Below the pieces are notes generated by a model. It saw nothing but the letters and a program-made list of their open reading frames with translations, ran no database searches and was not told the DNA's origin. 64,000 nucleotides of DNA, from the NCBI GenBank assembly GCA_964628185.1, contig CAZVLQ010000003.1:1-64000 (forward strand), in the 5' to 3' direction. The translations under genes and the position numbers were made by a program. The stretch comes from CAZVLQ01 sp964628185. Its GTDB lineage: Bacteria; Pseudomonadota; Zetaproteobacteria; Mariprofundales; Mariprofundaceae. Positions within the stretch are counted from its first letter, which is position 1, and every line of letters starts with the position of its first letter. Of the stretch, positions 8,397 to 16,970 are shown in pieces.

Positions 8397-8520
8397 TGGC
8401 GCGATAGTAAATCCGGTAGATCGCGCCCTGAAGGTCATCGGAGACCAGCAACGAACCATCCGGTTTCATGCAATGAATCGCGGCGAACGGAAGTCCCGCG
8501 TCGCAGATGTTGCACGGTGC
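8397..8520 (-). pseudogene. 3' remnant of a PQQ-dependent sugar (glucose/sorbosone) dehydrogenase-like gene
   Basis: On the minus strand this gap encodes DGSLLVSDDLQGAIYRIYY, preceded by GLPFAAIHCMKP. The pattern DGSLLVSDD followed by aIYRv is the usual C-terminal signature of soluble-glucose/sorbosone dehydrogenase beta-propellers. No start codon or upstream propeller blades are present: the alpha/beta hydrolase gene begins directly on one side and the nrdJ-linked gene on the other. It is read as a decayed gene end left by a deletion. It could be coincidence, since the recognisable segment is only about 35 residues. Confidence 0.5.
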
Positions 8521-8533
8521 GCCAATGGAAACA

Positions 8534-9376
8534 TTATTCTGGAAGCGTTGCCAGCCACTGCTTCCAGACGCTGAAATAGGCTTTTCCGGAAACTGTATCG
8601 AAGTCGTTATGGCCGCCTGCCAGTGTGCGCAGGGTTTTCGGTTCGTGGGCGGCTGCAAAAATCTTTTCGGCCATGGCGGATGGTACAATCCTGTCATTCT
8701 TTGCCCTGATAAGCAGCAGGGGCTCGTGTATCGCACGCACCTTCGCAAGCGTGTTCATCCGCGTGCGCGCCAGCAGGCTGAGCGGCAGCCATGGATACAT
8801 ATATCCGGCCATGTCCGGAATACTGGTGAACGGTGTTTCCAGCACGGCACCGGCAGGCCGAACCCTGCCCGCCAGATCGGCCGCTACGGCGCAACCCAGG
8901 CTTCTGCCGGCAATAATGATCCGGGCCGGAGGAATACCGAGCTGACCCGTCAGGTAGCGCCAGCCTGCGAGGGCATCCTCGTACAGGCCATCTTCGGAAG
9001 GCTGACCGCCGCTCTTGCCGAATCCGCGGTATTCCACGGCAAATACACCCAGCCCCATCCCGTGCCATCGCCTGTAGAGATGCAGGCGGTGACTGATGTT
9101 GCCCATGTTGCCGTGAAAATGCAGAACCGCCCGGCCCGAACCGGCGGCCGGCATCCACCATGCGTACAGGGAAACGCCGTCCGCCGTATCAAAACGGTGC
9201 TCCGTGAATGACAGGCCCGCATCCGCGGGCGTATGCAGCATGACCGCATCCGGAAAATAAATATACCGGTCTTCAGACACCAGCATCCAGCCTGTCGTCC
9301 CGACATAAATCAGGGCCAGAACAAACAGCAGCCGTGACAGCATGCGCAGCATTTCAATAGCATAGCCTGCCTGCAA
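8534..9376 (-). CDS. Alpha/beta hydrolase, membrane-anchored (BEM46/YfhR-like)
   Basis: The 280-residue product begins with a hydrophobic segment (about 11-31) that probably anchors it in the inner membrane, followed by an alpha/beta-hydrolase fold. The nucleophile elbow is GRSLG, the oxyanion-side motif is HFHGNMGN, the catalytic Asp lies in KNDRIVP and the His in GGHNDF. Together these give a complete Ser-Asp-His triad. The substrate cannot be deduced; family members are esterase- or thioesterase-like. A start at the inner Met of MLRMLSRLL (9352) is also possible. It stands alone, convergent with the nrdJ cluster. Confidence 0.85.
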   Translation of the reverse strand: MQAGYAIEMLRMLSRLLFVLALIYVGTTGWMLVSEDRYIYFPDAVMLHTPADAGLSFTEHRFDTADGVSLYAWWMPAAGSGRAVLHFHGNMGNISHRLHLYRRWHGMGLGVFAVEYRGFGKSGGQPSEDGLYEDALAGWRYLTGQLGIPPARIIIAGRSLGCAVAADLAGRVRPAGAVLETPFTSIPDMAGYMYPWLPLSLLARTRMNTLAKVRAIHEPLLLIRAKNDRIVPSAMAEKIFAAAHEPKTLRTLAGGHNDFDTVSGKAYFSVWKQWLATLPE

Positions 9377-9495
9377 TGGCCGTGCAGCGTGAAATCCGTG
9401 GATTGGTGGTGGCCGAAGCTTGCGCAGATTCTCCGTGCGCCGCGTTCAGTCCGTGACTTTGACCCCACGGTGCAGCACCCGGGCCTGCAAGCGCT

Positions 9496-9747
9496 CTAGC
9501 CCGTATATTGCATGAAGGATTCGGAATTCAGGCTTGAGCAGGCCTGGCAGGCTGGTTGATCGGGCGACAAAGCATAGCCGTAGCTATGGTTTGAGGCCGA
9601 GCGGCCAGGATGCCAGGCCTGATCGGGTCTGAAACCGGATAGGACAAAGTGTAACCACGGATAAACTGGCCTGGTTCTGTGTAAGCCATTAACATAATGT
9701 AATATCCTGTCCATCAGATGTTCGCCTTCATGCAATATACGGGCTAG
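9496..9747. mobile_element. Family B MITE-like element, 252 bp, full copy
   Basis: A perfect 23-bp terminal inverted repeat starts CTAGCCCGTATATTGCATG at 9496 and closes with its complement at 9747. The copy at 54997-55248 is the same length in the opposite orientation. No transposase is encoded. An open frame on the minus strand runs through the whole element in both full copies. The upstream 9377-9495 spacer shows nothing recognisable, and 9748-9790 is a short leader for the SUI1 gene. Confidence 0.9.
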
Positions 9748-9790
9748 CCCGCGGCTTGTCCCGGCGAGGAAATCCGCGTAGAGATTAGGC

Positions 9791-10126
9791 ATGGCTCAGG
9801 ACAGACATCTGGTATATTCCACCGGTCACGGCAGGGTAACCGGGCAGACCGGCAAGCACCGTGAACAGGCGGAACACCAGGCCGGCGGGCAGGGGGTGCG
9901 CATCAGTCGCGAAAAGAAGGGACGGGGCGGCAAGACGGTGTGTGTCATTTCCGGCCTCACGCTGCCACAGTGTGAACTTAAGGGACTGCTGAAGGAACTC
10001 AAGTGTTCACTGGGCACCGGCGGCGCGATGAAACATGGCTGCATCGAGATCCAGGGCGACCATCGCGACAAGCTGCTGTCGCTGCTCGGTGCCCGGGGGA
10101 TCAGGGCCAGGGCAGGCGGTGGTTGA
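9791..10126 (+). CDS. yciH: SUI1/eIF1-family translation factor (YciH-like)
   Basis: The 111-residue protein has a disordered, charged N-terminus (about 1-38) and a SUI1/eIF1 domain (about 40-105). Typical family features are the basic loop REKKGRGGKTVCVISGL, LKKLCSLG-type LLKELKCSLGTGGAMK, and the C-terminal IEIQGDHRDKLLSLLGARG. In E. coli, YciH behaves like an initiation-fidelity factor related to eIF1. It begins 43 bp after the family B element. The identification is firm; the cellular role of bacterial YciH is less settled. Confidence 0.93.
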   Translation: MAQDRHLVYSTGHGRVTGQTGKHREQAEHQAGGQGVRISREKKGRGGKTVCVISGLTLPQCELKGLLKELKCSLGTGGAMKHGCIEIQGDHRDKLLSLLGARGIRARAGGG

Positions 10127-10146
10127 TTGAACCGGGATTCCACGCC

Positions 10147-10923
10147 GTGAAACGCTGGCTGTATCCGGGCTGTGTGACGGCATGTATGCTACTTTATCCG
10201 GCGGCCGCGTTGGCCATTGTCAATGTCGAGGCCGTACATGTCGGCGCCCCGGCCGAAGGCTTTGCCGGCACTGCCACCGCCTCGTTCGGCGGCGCCTCCG
10301 GTAACAGCAACAGGTTCCGGGGCAGGGCCGATGCCCGCCTGCAGTGGCATACCGGCAGGCATACGGATTTCGCGGTATTCAGTTACGACTATGGCAAGAG
10401 CCGGGGGCGCACGGACACCAACAGGCAGTTCGTCCATCTGCGTCACCGCTTCCAGTTCGCGCGCGCCTGGGCGCTTGAAGCCTTCGGGCAGGCGGAACGC
10501 GACGAATTCGCCCGCCTGTCCTTTCGCGGTCTGCTCGGCGGCGGCCTGCGCCGCACCCTTCTGGAAAGGGAAGCCGTGGCGGCGGTGTACCTGGGGCTGG
10601 GCGCCATGTTTGAACGCGAGGTGTTGCGCCACGGTTCCGGCACCAGTGATCCCCGCCGCCAGTCGAGCGGCCGGGGCAATATCTACCTGAGCACGCAGGC
10701 ACGTATCAACGCGCGGACGCGCTTTTCCAGCACGACCTTTTACCAGCCGGACGTGACGGATTTTGGCGACTTCCGGCTACTGGAGGAGGCCGCCCTGTAC
10801 ATCCGGCTGGCAAACAGCATGGAGCTCCGGCTGGATATTGAGGTGCAACACGACAGCCGTCCGCCGCAGACGGTGAAAACAACCGATATCACCTACACGA
10901 CGGGCGTTGAAGTGAGCTTCTGA
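10147..10923 (+). CDS. DUF481-family outer-membrane beta-barrel protein
   Basis: Starting at a GTG (10147), the 258-residue product has a signal peptide (MKRWLYPG to the AAALA cleavage region, about 1-23). A series of amphipathic strands alternating aromatic and polar residues follows, ending in VEVSF, a typical Phe-terminal outer-membrane signal. It resembles the DUF481 (YdiY, salt-induced) barrel family. The longer frame upstream to 10003 overlaps yciH and lacks a signal sequence, so it is rejected. Its 3' end overlaps the convergent ribF by 35 bp. Confidence 0.8.
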   Translation: MKRWLYPGCVTACMLLYPAAALAIVNVEAVHVGAPAEGFAGTATASFGGASGNSNRFRGRADARLQWHTGRHTDFAVFSYDYGKSRGRTDTNRQFVHLRHRFQFARAWALEAFGQAERDEFARLSFRGLLGGGLRRTLLEREAVAAVYLGLGAMFEREVLRHGSGTSDPRRQSSGRGNIYLSTQARINARTRFSSTTFYQPDVTDFGDFRLLEEAALYIRLANSMELRLDIEVQHDSRPPQTVKTTDITYTTGVEVSF

Positions 10924-11827
10924 CCGCCTGACAGTCTGCGGTAATCTGATGCATCAGGTCATCCGGGCCGGCGAAGGCGCGGTCTTCCCGGATACGTTCG
11001 ACAAACGTGACTTTCAACCGCTGTTTGTACAGGTCCGGGCTATCGTCAAGCACATGCGTTTCCAGTATCAGCGTTCGCCCCATGAAGGTGGGGCGGTAAC
11101 CCAGGTAGGCCGCGCCGTTCCATCGTCTTCCCCTGCTTTCGGCATAGACCGCATACACGCCGGCAGGCGGATGCGCCAGATCACGCACATCCAGATTTGC
11201 CGTTGGAAACCCGAGTCTGCGCCCGCGCGCTTCCCCTTTGCCAACATGCCCGGAAATGGAAAAGGGATGGCCCAGCAGATCTTCCGCCAGCCTGAAATCC
11301 GCCGCCTCTATCGCCGAACGGATACGACTGGAAGAAACAACTGCGCCATGCAGTTCGAACGCCTCGGCCACGCTGACCGTAAAGCCCAGCTCCTCGCCCA
11401 GTGCGCGCAGCAATTCGGCGTCGCCGCCGCGGCCGTGCCCGAAGGCAAAGTCATAGCCGACGTGAATATGCCGGAAACACAAGCAGGCGTGCAACTTGCG
11501 AACAAAATGACTGGCTGACCAGGCAGCCAGCCGCGGGGTGAAGTGGAGTAACAGCGTGGCATTCATGCCGGCCTGCTTCAGGCCTTCCAACCGTTCATGC
11601 AAATGACAGAGGCGGCGCGGTGTTTCTCCCGGAAACAGAATTGCTCTGGGATGCGGCTCAAACGTAACCGCAATAGCCGGCCCACCCACATTCAGTGCAT
11701 GACCCCGTGTTTCCGCGAGGATCTGCTCGTGGCCCAGATGTACGCCATCAAAATTTCCAATGGTTACCGCGCCCCGTTGCAGTGATTCATGGACGGCTGC
11801 CGTTTCCAGGGATCGTAATACCTTCAT
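10889..11827 (-). CDS. ribF: RibF, bifunctional riboflavin kinase/FAD synthetase
   Basis: The 312-residue enzyme converts riboflavin to FMN and FMN to FAD. The N-terminal nucleotidyltransferase domain shows GNFDGVHLGH (about 24-33) and the SSSRIRSAI motif that closes the FAD-synthetase site. The C-terminal kinase domain shows GRRLGFPTANL and the catalytic-Glu region LILETHVLD. Length is typical for proteobacterial RibF. Here it does not neighbour ileS/lspA, its common partners; it is convergent with the DUF481 gene. Confidence 0.97.
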   Translation of the reverse strand: MKVLRSLETAAVHESLQRGAVTIGNFDGVHLGHEQILAETRGHALNVGGPAIAVTFEPHPRAILFPGETPRRLCHLHERLEGLKQAGMNATLLLHFTPRLAAWSASHFVRKLHACLCFRHIHVGYDFAFGHGRGGDAELLRALGEELGFTVSVAEAFELHGAVVSSSRIRSAIEAADFRLAEDLLGHPFSISGHVGKGEARGRRLGFPTANLDVRDLAHPPAGVYAVYAESRGRRWNGAAYLGYRPTFMGRTLILETHVLDDSPDLYKQRLKVTFVERIREDRAFAGPDDLMHQITADCQAVRSSLQRPSCR

Positions 11828-11964
11828 GCCGCGTAACCGCCCGGATTGCCGCTGATGTGTTCGGGAACAAGGAAAACACGCGGCGTGTACTCCTGCGCAT
11901 GAGCATGTTTGACGCCGTTATCGGACAAATCAGGAGTGAGCTGAGCAGTTACCATGCCACAAGC

Positions 11965-12010
11965 CTAGCCTGCCCCTTACACACAAGTCACGTCACAGAA
12001 CCCTTGCACA
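11965..12010. repeat. Family C element end fragment
   Basis: About 46 bp (CTAGCCTGCCCCTTACACAC and onward through CAGAACCCTTGCACA) match the reverse complement of the right end of the family C element at 43738-43785 with a few differences. Only one end is present. The rest of the 11828-12086 spacer between divergent ribF and the nucleotidase gene shows no clear promoter. Confidence 0.75.
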
Positions 12011-12086
12011 TTGTTTTCCAGCAGAATCCCGGATTTTTTGCGATGACGGGCTGTTCACTCCGGCCCGTCACTTGTACTATGCCGTT

Positions 12087-12716
12087 ATGCCGTTTGATCT
12101 CGCCGTCATTGATCTGGACAACACGCTTTACGCCGCCGATTCCGGCGTGTTTGCCCGCATGGATCAGCGCATGACCGCGTTTGTTTCCCGCAAGCTTCAT
12201 ATCGGGAAAATCCAGGCCGGCGAATTGCGCCAGCGCTACTGGAAACAGTATGGCACCACCCTGCGCGGGCTGATGCTCCATCACGGTATCGAGGCGGAAC
12301 CGTTTCTGGATGAAGTACATGATATCGGAGTAGAGAAGATGCTTGCACCGGACCACGGCCTGAATACGGCGCTAAGCCGTCTTCCGGGGCGCAAGGTGAT
12401 TCACACCAACAGCATTCGCGAACATGCCGAGCGTGTCCTCACGGCCCTGGGAGTGGCGCATCACTTTTCCGCTATTTATGATATTCGCTTTAATGCCTAC
12501 CAACCCAAACCATGCCCCGAAACCCTGTCCATCCTGATCAAATCCGAAGGCATGCGCCCGGACCGTACCATCGTCGTTGACGACATGGAGGACAATCTGG
12601 CGGCAGCCAGACAGGCGGGCGCCCGGACCGCGCTTGTCGCCGGGCGGTCATCGGCGGTATCATGGGATTTTCAGGCTGCGTCATTCATCGAGCTGTGCTG
12701 CGACATCACTGCCTGA
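12087..12716 (+). CDS. HAD-superfamily pyrimidine 5'-nucleotidase
   Basis: This 209-residue protein carries all four HAD motifs: I as DLDNTLY (Asp nucleophile near residue 9), II as HTNS, III with the lysine of the PKP stretch, and IV as VVDDMEDN. The helical cap and the Q-R-Y-W-x-x-Y-G-T-T-L-x-G-L pattern are typical of the Sdt1/PHM8-like pyrimidine 5'-nucleotidase group. The expected reaction is dephosphorylation of UMP/CMP-type nucleotides. The start at 12087 avoids five extra residues of the longer frame. Confidence 0.88.
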   Translation: MPFDLAVIDLDNTLYAADSGVFARMDQRMTAFVSRKLHIGKIQAGELRQRYWKQYGTTLRGLMLHHGIEAEPFLDEVHDIGVEKMLAPDHGLNTALSRLPGRKVIHTNSIREHAERVLTALGVAHHFSAIYDIRFNAYQPKPCPETLSILIKSEGMRPDRTIVVDDMEDNLAAARQAGARTALVAGRSSAVSWDFQAASFIELCCDITA

Positions 12717-12743
12717 CCGGGGCCGGGCAGGAAAAGAATGAAC

Positions 12744-12802
12744 CGCGAATGGACGCGCACCAGAGATCATGTATTTTTTCCCTTATTGGCGTGCATTCGC
12801 GA
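12744..12802. repeat. Dispersed palindrome, CGCGAATG type
   Basis: CGCGAATGGACGC (12744-12756) and GCGTGCATTCGCG (12790-12802) are inverted arms with one mismatch, around an AT-rich loop containing a T run. It lies between two co-oriented genes and could also end transcription of the nucleotidase gene. Palindromes of this form recur in proteobacterial intergenic DNA. Confidence 0.6.
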
Positions 12803-12868
12803 TTCTCATGATTGTTCCCGCCGTTACCATTTTTCATAACCCTGTGCTTTTGTGGTAGCCTTTTAGCC

Positions 12869-14071
12869 ATGGATATCCCCACGCATATTGAATCCGAGAT
12901 CCGGCGGCGTGCGGAAACAGGCGGCACGCTGAACTGTTATATCTACGACACCTCGGCCATGTCGGATAAAATTCGTCATCTTGCGGCCATCATGCCCGCC
13001 GGCGTTGCGATCTTTTATGCCATGAAAGCCAATCCACATCCGGCATTCCTGGCGGCCGCGCGGAAAGCCGGCGCGGCGGGTATTGAAATCGCCAGCCTTG
13101 GCGAAGCGAAAAAAGCAATTGCCGCGGGCTTTGATGCTTCCCGGCTCATCTATACCGGCCCCGGCAAATCCCCCGAAGAATTGCACTGGGGCGTGGAACA
13201 CGGCATTCGAAGCATGCATGTGGAATCCCTGGCCGAAGCGCACCGGCTTGACGCCATCTGCGCCGGGCTGGGGAAAAGCCAGGATGTGCTGCTGCGTATC
13301 AACGCAAACTTCGATATTCATGAAGCCCAGACGACTTTTTCCGGCGGCTCCAGGAAGTTCGGCGTGGATGAGGAAAAGCTGGGGATCGTGTTGCCGCGAA
13401 TCCTGGCGCTTTCCCACCTGAACTTTCGCGGCCTGCATGTCTATGCGGCATCCGGCGTGCTCAATGTCGATGACCTGCTGAAAAACTGCAAACTGGTGTT
13501 TGACATGGCGCGGGAAATTGAAGCCGAGAATCCGGGCGCACCGTGCGACACCATTGATTTTGGCGGCGGTTTCGGCGTGGATTATCTTGAAACCGGCCAT
13601 GATTTTGATCCGGAGGCTTATGCCGGCGGCTTGCGTGATCTGATCGAAACATATGGTTTTGCCGGCCGCACATTCTTTCTCGAACTGGGCCGCTGGCTGG
13701 CCGCCGACTCCGGCTGGTTCTGTACCGAGATTCTTGATATCAAGGAATCGCGCGGTAAAAAGCAGGTGATCTGCGCCGGCGGCATCAATCATTTCCGCAG
13801 GCCGGCGGCGCTGGCCATCAATCATCCGCTGGCTATCGTGCCCATGCATCGCCCGGCGTTGTTTGACGGTCAGGAGTGCGTGCACGACGAACGCGCCTAT
13901 TTCGGAGGACCTCTGTGCACCGGTGCGGATAAACTGGCCAATGATACCTGTGTCAGGCATGCGGAAATCGGGGATATTGCAGTGTTTGGCTATGCCGGCG
14001 CCTATGGGCTGACCATGTCCAATCTGGAGTTTCTCAGCCATGAACATCCGGATGAAATTGTACTGACATGA
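12869..14071 (+). CDS. Fold-type III PLP-dependent decarboxylase (LysA/ornithine decarboxylase family)
   Basis: The 400-residue enzyme is an alanine-racemase-fold decarboxylase. The PLP lysine is in YAMKANPHP (about residue 53), the phosphate loop is FGGGFG (about 230-236), and the second-subunit cysteine motif is GGPLCTGADKL near 350. The GPLCTxxD form, rather than the GPxCESxD of standard diaminopimelate decarboxylase, resembles BtrK, SbnH and exosortase-linked decarboxylases. The substrate is therefore uncertain. The dapD neighbour 70 bp downstream would suit a LysA role. The start at 12869 (MDIPTHIE) is preferred over a hydrophobic 19-residue extension without family support. Confidence 0.8.
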   Translation: MDIPTHIESEIRRRAETGGTLNCYIYDTSAMSDKIRHLAAIMPAGVAIFYAMKANPHPAFLAAARKAGAAGIEIASLGEAKKAIAAGFDASRLIYTGPGKSPEELHWGVEHGIRSMHVESLAEAHRLDAICAGLGKSQDVLLRINANFDIHEAQTTFSGGSRKFGVDEEKLGIVLPRILALSHLNFRGLHVYAASGVLNVDDLLKNCKLVFDMAREIEAENPGAPCDTIDFGGGFGVDYLETGHDFDPEAYAGGLRDLIETYGFAGRTFFLELGRWLAADSGWFCTEILDIKESRGKKQVICAGGINHFRRPAALAINHPLAIVPMHRPALFDGQECVHDERAYFGGPLCTGADKLANDTCVRHAEIGDIAVFGYAGAYGLTMSNLEFLSHEHPDEIVLT

Positions 14072-14141
14072 GCGGAATGTCATTTCCACCCTACCCAGCG
14101 CGTTTTTTTTCGCTAGATTGCCCTGAAGACGGGAGCCGTAC

Positions 14142-14966
14142 ATGAGCCACTTGCAGCATATCATTGAAGATGCCTGGGAAAGCCGCGCACAGTGGTCGGC
14201 ACGGGATGTGAGCGCCGAAGTGCGTGAAGGCATTGAGCATGCCATTCAACTGCTGGATGACGGCGGCGTGCGGGTAGCTGAAAGAAACGCATCCGGCGAC
14301 TGGATCACCAACGAGTGGCTGAAGAAAGCCGTATTGCTCTATTTCAAGCTGCATGAAAATCAACTGATCAGTAGCGGGGCATCCAACTATTTTGACAAGG
14401 TGCCGCTGAAATTCGCCGCCTGGGGCGAGGCGATGTTTTATCGTGCGAGCATCCGCGTGGTGCCGCCGGCGGCGGTACGCAAGGGCGCCTATATCGCACC
14501 GAAGGCGGTGCTGATGCCTTCATATGTGAACATCGGCGCCTACGTGGATGAGGGCACGATGATTGACACCTGGGCGACCGTGGGCTCATGTGCGCAGGTC
14601 GGCAAGCACTGCCATATCTCCGGCGGCGCCGGTATCGGTGGCGTACTGGAGCCCATTCAGGCCAGCCCCGTCATCATTGAAGACAACTGTTTTATCGGCG
14701 CGCGCGCCGAAGTGGCCGAAGGCGTAATCGTGCGTAAAGGATCCGTACTGTCCATGGGTGTCTATCTTGGCCAGTCCACGCGTATTTATAACCGTGAAAC
14801 CGGCGAAGTATCCTATGGCGAAGTGCCGCCGTATTCAGTGGTGGTGTCCGGCGCCATGCCCGGCAAATCGGGCGGCCCGAACCTGTATTGCGCCGTTATC
14901 GTCAAACAGGTGGATGAAAAAACCCGCGCCAAAACAGGTATCACGGAATTGCTTCGTGAATTTTAA
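14142..14966 (+). CDS. dapD: DapD, tetrahydrodipicolinate N-succinyltransferase
   Basis: The 274-residue enzyme succinylates tetrahydrodipicolinate in the succinylase branch of lysine/diaminopimelate synthesis. After a helical N-terminal domain (about 1-100), a left-handed beta-helix of hexapeptide repeats is visible: [20 protein letters not shown], then [17 protein letters not shown] and [11 protein letters not shown]. Length is the same as E. coli DapD (274). It follows the PLP decarboxylase closely; if that enzyme is a LysA variant, the pair covers two steps of one pathway. Confidence 0.97.
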   Translation: MSHLQHIIEDAWESRAQWSARDVSAEVREGIEHAIQLLDDGGVRVAERNASGDWITNEWLKKAVLLYFKLHENQLISSGASNYFDKVPLKFAAWGEAMFYRASIRVVPPAAVRKGAYIAPKAVLMPSYVNIGAYVDEGTMIDTWATVGSCAQVGKHCHISGGAGIGGVLEPIQASPVIIEDNCFIGARAEVAEGVIVRKGSVLSMGVYLGQSTRIYNRETGEVSYGEVPPYSVVVSGAMPGKSGGPNLYCAVIVKQVDEKTRAKTGITELLREF

Positions 14967-15073
14967 TCCATTCATGCCGGCTCGCCCTGTAATGAAATAC
15001 CCTTTCGCACGGACCATAAACCCACGGCTGTTCGCGCGATGGAAAGGCATGAGCTGATGCCGCGGGAGAACAA

Positions 15074-16231
15074 ATGAAAAAAGTGAATATCGCCATTGCC
15101 GGTATCGGAAACTGTGCCAGCGCACTGATTCAGGGCATTTACTTCTACACGCCGCAAAAAAAGGAATCCGCCATCGGCCTGATGCACTGGGAAATCGGAG
15201 GCTATGCGCCGCATGACCTTCGGGTAGTCGCGGCCTTTGACATTGACGAACGCAAAGTGGGCCATGACGTGCATGAAGCCATATTCACCGCCCCCAACTG
15301 TACGGCTGCTTTTTGCAAGATCCTGCCGGCCAGTGGCATCACCGTGCAGATGGGCAGGACACTGGATGGCGTTTCCGAACACATGGCGCAATATCCGAAC
15401 GAACGGACATTCCTTCCCGCCCGGGTGCCTCAGGCGGACAAGGCGGATGTTGTGCGGATTCTCGGGCAGAGCGGCGCGGACGTGCTGATCAACTACATGC
15501 CCGTCGGCTCGGAACTGGCCACACGTTTCTATGCCGGGTGCGCACTGGAAGCCGGCGTGGGCTTTGTCAACTGCATGCCGTCCTTTATCGCCAGCAATCC
15601 GGAGTGGGCCATGCGTTTTTCTTCCGCCGGTCTGCCCGTGATCGGTGATGATATCAAATCACAGCTCGGCGCCACCATCACCCATCGCATGCTGACCAGT
15701 CTGTTTGCCAAACGCGGCGTCAAGATTGACCGTACCTACCAGTTGAACACGGGCGGCAATACGGATTTCCTGAACATGCTGAATCGCTCCCGCCTGGCAT
15801 CCAAGAAGGAGTCCAAAACCGAAGCGGTGCAATCGGTTTTGTCCGAACGCCTGGAGGATGACCAGATTCATATTGGCCCAAGCGATTACGTGCCATGGCA
15901 GAAAGACAATAAAGTAGCCTTCATCCGCATCGAGGGGCGTATGTTCGGCAACGTGCCGATGCATGTGGAAATGCGCCTGTCCGTGGAGGATTCCCCGAAT
16001 TCGGCCGGCGTGGCCATTGATGCGATCCGCTGCTGCAAACTGGCGCGCGACAGAGGACTGGCCGGCGTCGTGGAGGGCCCTTCCGCCTTCTTTATGAAAC
16101 ATCCGCCAAAACAGTTTCCGGATGAAATCGCCTGGCGCATGACCGAGGCCTATATCGCCGGCGATGCGGCCGCAAACAGCAATGGCGACGACAGCGAAGG
16201 GGAGACGATGGCCCTTGCCGGCAAGGGTTGA
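15074..16231 (+). CDS. ino1: myo-Inositol-1-phosphate synthase
   Basis: The 385-residue protein matches the bacterial/archaeal-type inositol-1-phosphate synthase, which converts glucose 6-phosphate to myo-inositol 1-phosphate with bound NAD. The N-terminal Rossmann motif is IAGIGNCASALIQG (about 8-21). Family signatures SFIASNPEWA, GDDIKSQLGATITHR and LNTGGNTDFLNM are all present, as is the catalytic lysine of the DDIKSQ loop. The 3' end overlaps the next gene, a probable inositol-phosphate cytidylyltransferase. The enzyme is uncommon in gammaproteobacteria. Confidence 0.94.
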   Translation: MKKVNIAIAGIGNCASALIQGIYFYTPQKKESAIGLMHWEIGGYAPHDLRVVAAFDIDERKVGHDVHEAIFTAPNCTAAFCKILPASGITVQMGRTLDGVSEHMAQYPNERTFLPARVPQADKADVVRILGQSGADVLINYMPVGSELATRFYAGCALEAGVGFVNCMPSFIASNPEWAMRFSSAGLPVIGDDIKSQLGATITHRMLTSLFAKRGVKIDRTYQLNTGGNTDFLNMLNRSRLASKKESKTEAVQSVLSERLEDDQIHIGPSDYVPWQKDNKVAFIRIEGRMFGNVPMHVEMRLSVEDSPNSAGVAIDAIRCCKLARDRGLAGVVEGPSAFFMKHPPKQFPDEIAWRMTEAYIAGDAAANSNGDDSEGETMALAGKG

Positions 16232-16970
16232 TACCGCCGTGATTCTGGCCGCCGGAAAAGGCGGCCGCCTTGCGCACATCACACCATGCAAACCCCTGGC
16301 CCGGTGCCTGGGCATCCCCCTGCTGGAACACAGCGTCCGGACCCTGATGGCCGCCGGCATTCGCCGGATCGTTCTTGTTTGCGGTTACCGCGCCGATAAA
16401 GTGTCGGCCTTTGCCGGAAGGCTGGGGCGCAGGCTTGGTGTTGAAATATGCATCATCCACCACAATGGCTGGCGCAAAGGCAACGGCAGCTCGGCGCTGG
16501 CCGCCAGATCGGCGGTACAGGGATTGTTTCTTCTGGTTATGTGCGATCATCTGTTTGACGCGGAAATACTTCGCCGCCTGATACGCACCGATCCTCCGGA
16601 TGACGGACTGGTTCTGGCGGTGGACGGGCACCTGGAAAACCCGCTGGTGGATATGGAGGATGTGACCCGCGTGAAGCGCAATGGCAAGCACATCGCGGAC
16701 ATTGGCAAGGGCCTTGAACAATTCGACGCCTTTGATACCGGCGCTTTTTTGTGTACGCCCGGTCTGTTTACCGCGCTCGCCGATGCCGTTGCACGAAATG
16801 AAGGGTCGCTGAGCGCGGCCGTCATACGCCTGGCGGTGGAAAAAAGGGCGCTGACGATGGATGTGTCCGGCGCATTCTGGATTGACGTGGATGATGCCGC
16901 CACGATGGCGCAGGCAAGCCGTGCCCTGACGGCCCGCAGCGGAAATGATCCGTTCAGGCCGTGCGTATGA
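16215..16970 (+). CDS. Probable L-myo-inositol-1-phosphate cytidylyltransferase (sugar-phosphate nucleotidyltransferase family)
   Basis: This about 251-residue nucleotidyltransferase has the signature LAAGKGGRL near its start, followed by KPLARCLGIPLLEH and the HNGWRKGNGSSALAA loop. That last motif resembles inositol-1-phosphate cytidylyltransferase (IPCT), the enzyme making CDP-inositol. Linkage to ino1 supports this. No CDP-alcohol phosphotransferase domain follows, unlike the fused IPCT/DIPP synthases. The start is uncertain: TTG at 16215 has AAGGGGAG about 10 nt upstream, while the ATGs at 16164 and 16182 lack a ribosome-binding site. A GlmU- or RfbA-like role with another sugar phosphate is the alternative. 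Confidence 0.78.
   Translation: MPARVDTAVILAAGKGGRLAHITPCKPLARCLGIPLLEHSVRTLMAAGIRRIVLVCGYRADKVSAFAGRLGRRLGVEICIIHHNGWRKGNGSSALAARSAVQGLFLLVMCDHLFDAEILRRLIRTDPPDDGLVLAVDGHLENPLVDMEDVTRVKRNGKHIADIGKGLEQFDAFDTGAFLCTPGLFTALADAVARNEGSLSAAVIRLAVEKRALTMDVSGAFWIDVDDAATMAQASRALTARSGNDPFRPCV

Noticed and set aside
12863..14245. Minus-strand frame of 460 codons
   Set aside because: It lies opposite the PLP decarboxylase, whose catalytic motifs are all on the plus strand.
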